Below, piece after piece: positions 54,301 to 57,300 of a stretch of 64,000 nucleotides of DNA. The notes below the pieces were generated by a model. That model saw nothing but the letters and a program-made list of their open reading frames with translations. It was not told the DNA's origin and did not search any database. The stretch's first letter is position 1, and each line of letters opens with the position of its first letter. Made by a program: the position numbers and the translations under genes. The stretch covers positions 3,420,860 to 3,484,859 of the forward strand of contig OU452199.1 of the NCBI GenBank assembly GCA_911728435.2, written 5' to 3'. The stretch is from Apoderus coryli. Taxonomy: Eukaryota; Arthropoda; Insecta; Coleoptera; Attelabidae.

Positions 54301-57300
54301 CCGAACGGTTAAATGACTTGTTAATTATTGCAATGCAAAACTTTTCTTAATTTATTCTTAATTTTGCTTTGACACTTTGTGTTCAATAGCTGACTTGTCT
54401 TCTGATGTCAGTTTGTCACCACAGTCCGATGCGGCTTGTTTAATATGAAAGATGTATGCTTCGAGTTTTTTTCTAGCATCAACTGTATGGCGTTGTTTCT
54501 CGTCCTCTTCTTTGTATTGCTCAGCTTCAGCCACCATTCTGTCTATATATTTCTGTGACAAACGCCCCTTGTCATTCTTGATTGTGATATTTCTCGAGTT
54601 ACCTGAGCTAGTGTTTGGCTGATACGTTTACGACACCATTAGAGTCCAAGTCAAATGTGACTTCGATTTCCGGTCCGCCTCGAGGTGCTGGTGGGATTCC
54701 GGTCAGATCGAATGTTCCTAATAGACTGTTGTCTTTGGTCATTGCTCTTTCACCGGTTGGTTGTCGGCATAAGTAGTGAATGTTTGACTTTGTTTACATG
54801 GGATTCTAGCATTTCGTTCGATGATCTTCGTCATGACAGCGCCAGCTGTTTCAATACCAAGTGACAAGGGAGTGACGTCAACGAGCAGAACATCTTGGAT
54901 CTTTGATTCTTTTTCGCCGCTGAGGACTGCAGCTTGGACCGCAGCACCGTAAGCAACAGCTTCGTCTGCATTAATTGAGCAATTGAGTGATTTTCCATTG
55001 AAGAAATTATGTAGAAGTTGCTGGATTTTCGGAATTCGTGTTGAATCTCCCACAAGAACAACATCGTGGATCATACTCTTGTCCATTTTAGCATCTGCAA
55101 GGGCTTTTTCTACTGGTTGTAATGTACCTCTGAATAAATCAGCGTTGAGTTCTTCGAAACGTGCTCTGGTAAGTTTAGTGTAGAAATCAATAACCCTCAA
55201 AGAGAGCATCAATTTCAATTGTTGCTTCTGTGCTGGATGACAATGTACGTTTCGCTCTTTCAGCTGCTGTCCTCAGTCGTCGTAAAGCCCTTGGATGTGT
55301 TTTTTTTTAACATTTTTCTTTATAGTTTTCTTGAGGTGGGTTTTATGTGATTTAAAATTACTGATGTCTCTAACAAGCTAAGAAGTGTTGAAATAATTTC
55401 CAATTAAAGAAACAGTTTTTCTCACTACAAATGCTATAATAAGACGTTTAATTAAAGCAAAGATTTATTGTATAAATTGTTCAAATTTTTTATACTTTTT
55501 TTTAGCTCTGTATTGTTGTTTACATGTTTTACACTCATAAAAATATATTTCTTGTTGGATGTTATTGTATTTTGTGTTTTTATTTTTTTAGTTTTTGCTC
55601 TAATTGTGGGTGTTGTGAAATTTAGGCAAGACAATGATATTGTGAAGGGTTATTTGCATGCCAAACGACATGCTGCAAAACGGTCATTAAGGATAGTTTC
55701 TTAGGTCTTGATTAGGTCCTGTATGATAGCGTCCTATACCAAACCAAGGCCCCAAAAAATTGAAATCTGGTTCCCTAATAATGGGGTCGTTTAATTTACG
55801 CAGGACAATGATATTATGAAGGGATATTTGGATGCCAAACGACATGCGCCTAAACGTTCATTAAGGATAGATTCTTAGGTCCTGTATGGTAGCATCCTAT
55901 ACCAAATCAAGGCTCCAAAAAATTGAAATCTGGTTCCCTAATAATGGGGTCGTGATATTTACGCAGGACAATGATATTATGAAGGGATATTTGCATGCCA
56001 AACCACATGCGCCTAAACGTTCATTAAGGATAGTTTCTTAGGTCTTGATTAGGTCATGTATGGTAGCGTCTTATACCAAACAAAGGCCCCAAAAAATTGA
56101 AATCTGGTTCCCTAATAATGGGGTCGTTTAATTTACGCAGGACAAGGATATTATGAAGGGCTATTTGCATGCCAAACAACATGCGCCTAAACGTTCATTA
56201 AAGACAGTTTCTTAGGTCTTGATTAGGTCCTGTATGATAGCGTTACATTATGTAACAAGAAATTCATAAATATCAATTACATTAATATTTCAAATAGGCG
56301 TTGATATCAGCGTTGGCTTGGACTCCCGGACTCACTTTGACGGCTTGGTGTACCGGTTTGCAGACATTGACGTTAATGTGTAATAGTAATGTTACACTTG
56401 GAACGAATGCTGGTGGTGGTAGTGCAACATCATCCGCAACGGCGCCAACCCACTTTGATTTATCTGGCTTTGCCGGTACTATTGTGATGCATAAGGATTT
56501 CGTACAGATGTTGATGAGTTTGTTGTCGGGCAATGGGTTTTTGTTTGCCGAAAAATCTTTGGTAAGGTGGTTTTCCATTCATAGGAAACAAAAGTTCCAT
56601 TCCTGGTGTTTTGTTTTTATTTCTAGGCCGGACCGACACTGTGTAAGGCATTACACGATCTGTTAGTGAGAGTGCAAATGAGATGTGATATAGTTAGTCC
56701 TGTAAGTAAATTAGGTAATCAATTGAAGACGCTGTCGTTGGAGGTGGTGTATCGTTTGGTAAAACCAGATGGTCCGATCTCATGGAAATTAGGTCCGTTA
56801 GATGCACAATGCAAACTGTTCCAGTCGATATTGTATTTGGACTATTGTAATATTGACGTTAATATTGGAATGAGCATTCTGGAAGGCACTGGTAAGTAAA
56901 TAATGGAAATTTTGATCCGATACAATTTTCCCAACTTTTGCAAACCCTCAGAAAAATATTATGCTGGCAAAACTGTAAAAACTCAACCGTGGCTGCTATG
57001 AAACGCTTACGTTTTTATGTTTGATGAAACTACTGCTTAGTAGTAATGACATATGATACGCAGAATACCATTAATTGGAAAAACTACTTACCTTATTCTA
57101 AAATTATAAAAAAAAAAGAAAAAATAATAATTATAACATCTTAAACTAACCCAAATACAAAAACCCACAACCTTCCGATTACAACGCCCAAACGCTATCC
57201 ATTAGGCTACACTCGGTACACATTTGCTTTGCGAATTACCACGAGCACATATATCCTACGCCATTACGTACGTAACGCCACTTCTATAGGAAACGGAACT

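Noticed and set aside
55468..55704. 78-codon plus-strand ORF with a hydrophobic stretch (membrane-protein-like)
   Set aside because: The hydrophobic part is T-rich intron sequence; only the DNDIVKGYL part recurs, as a unit of the tandem repeat.
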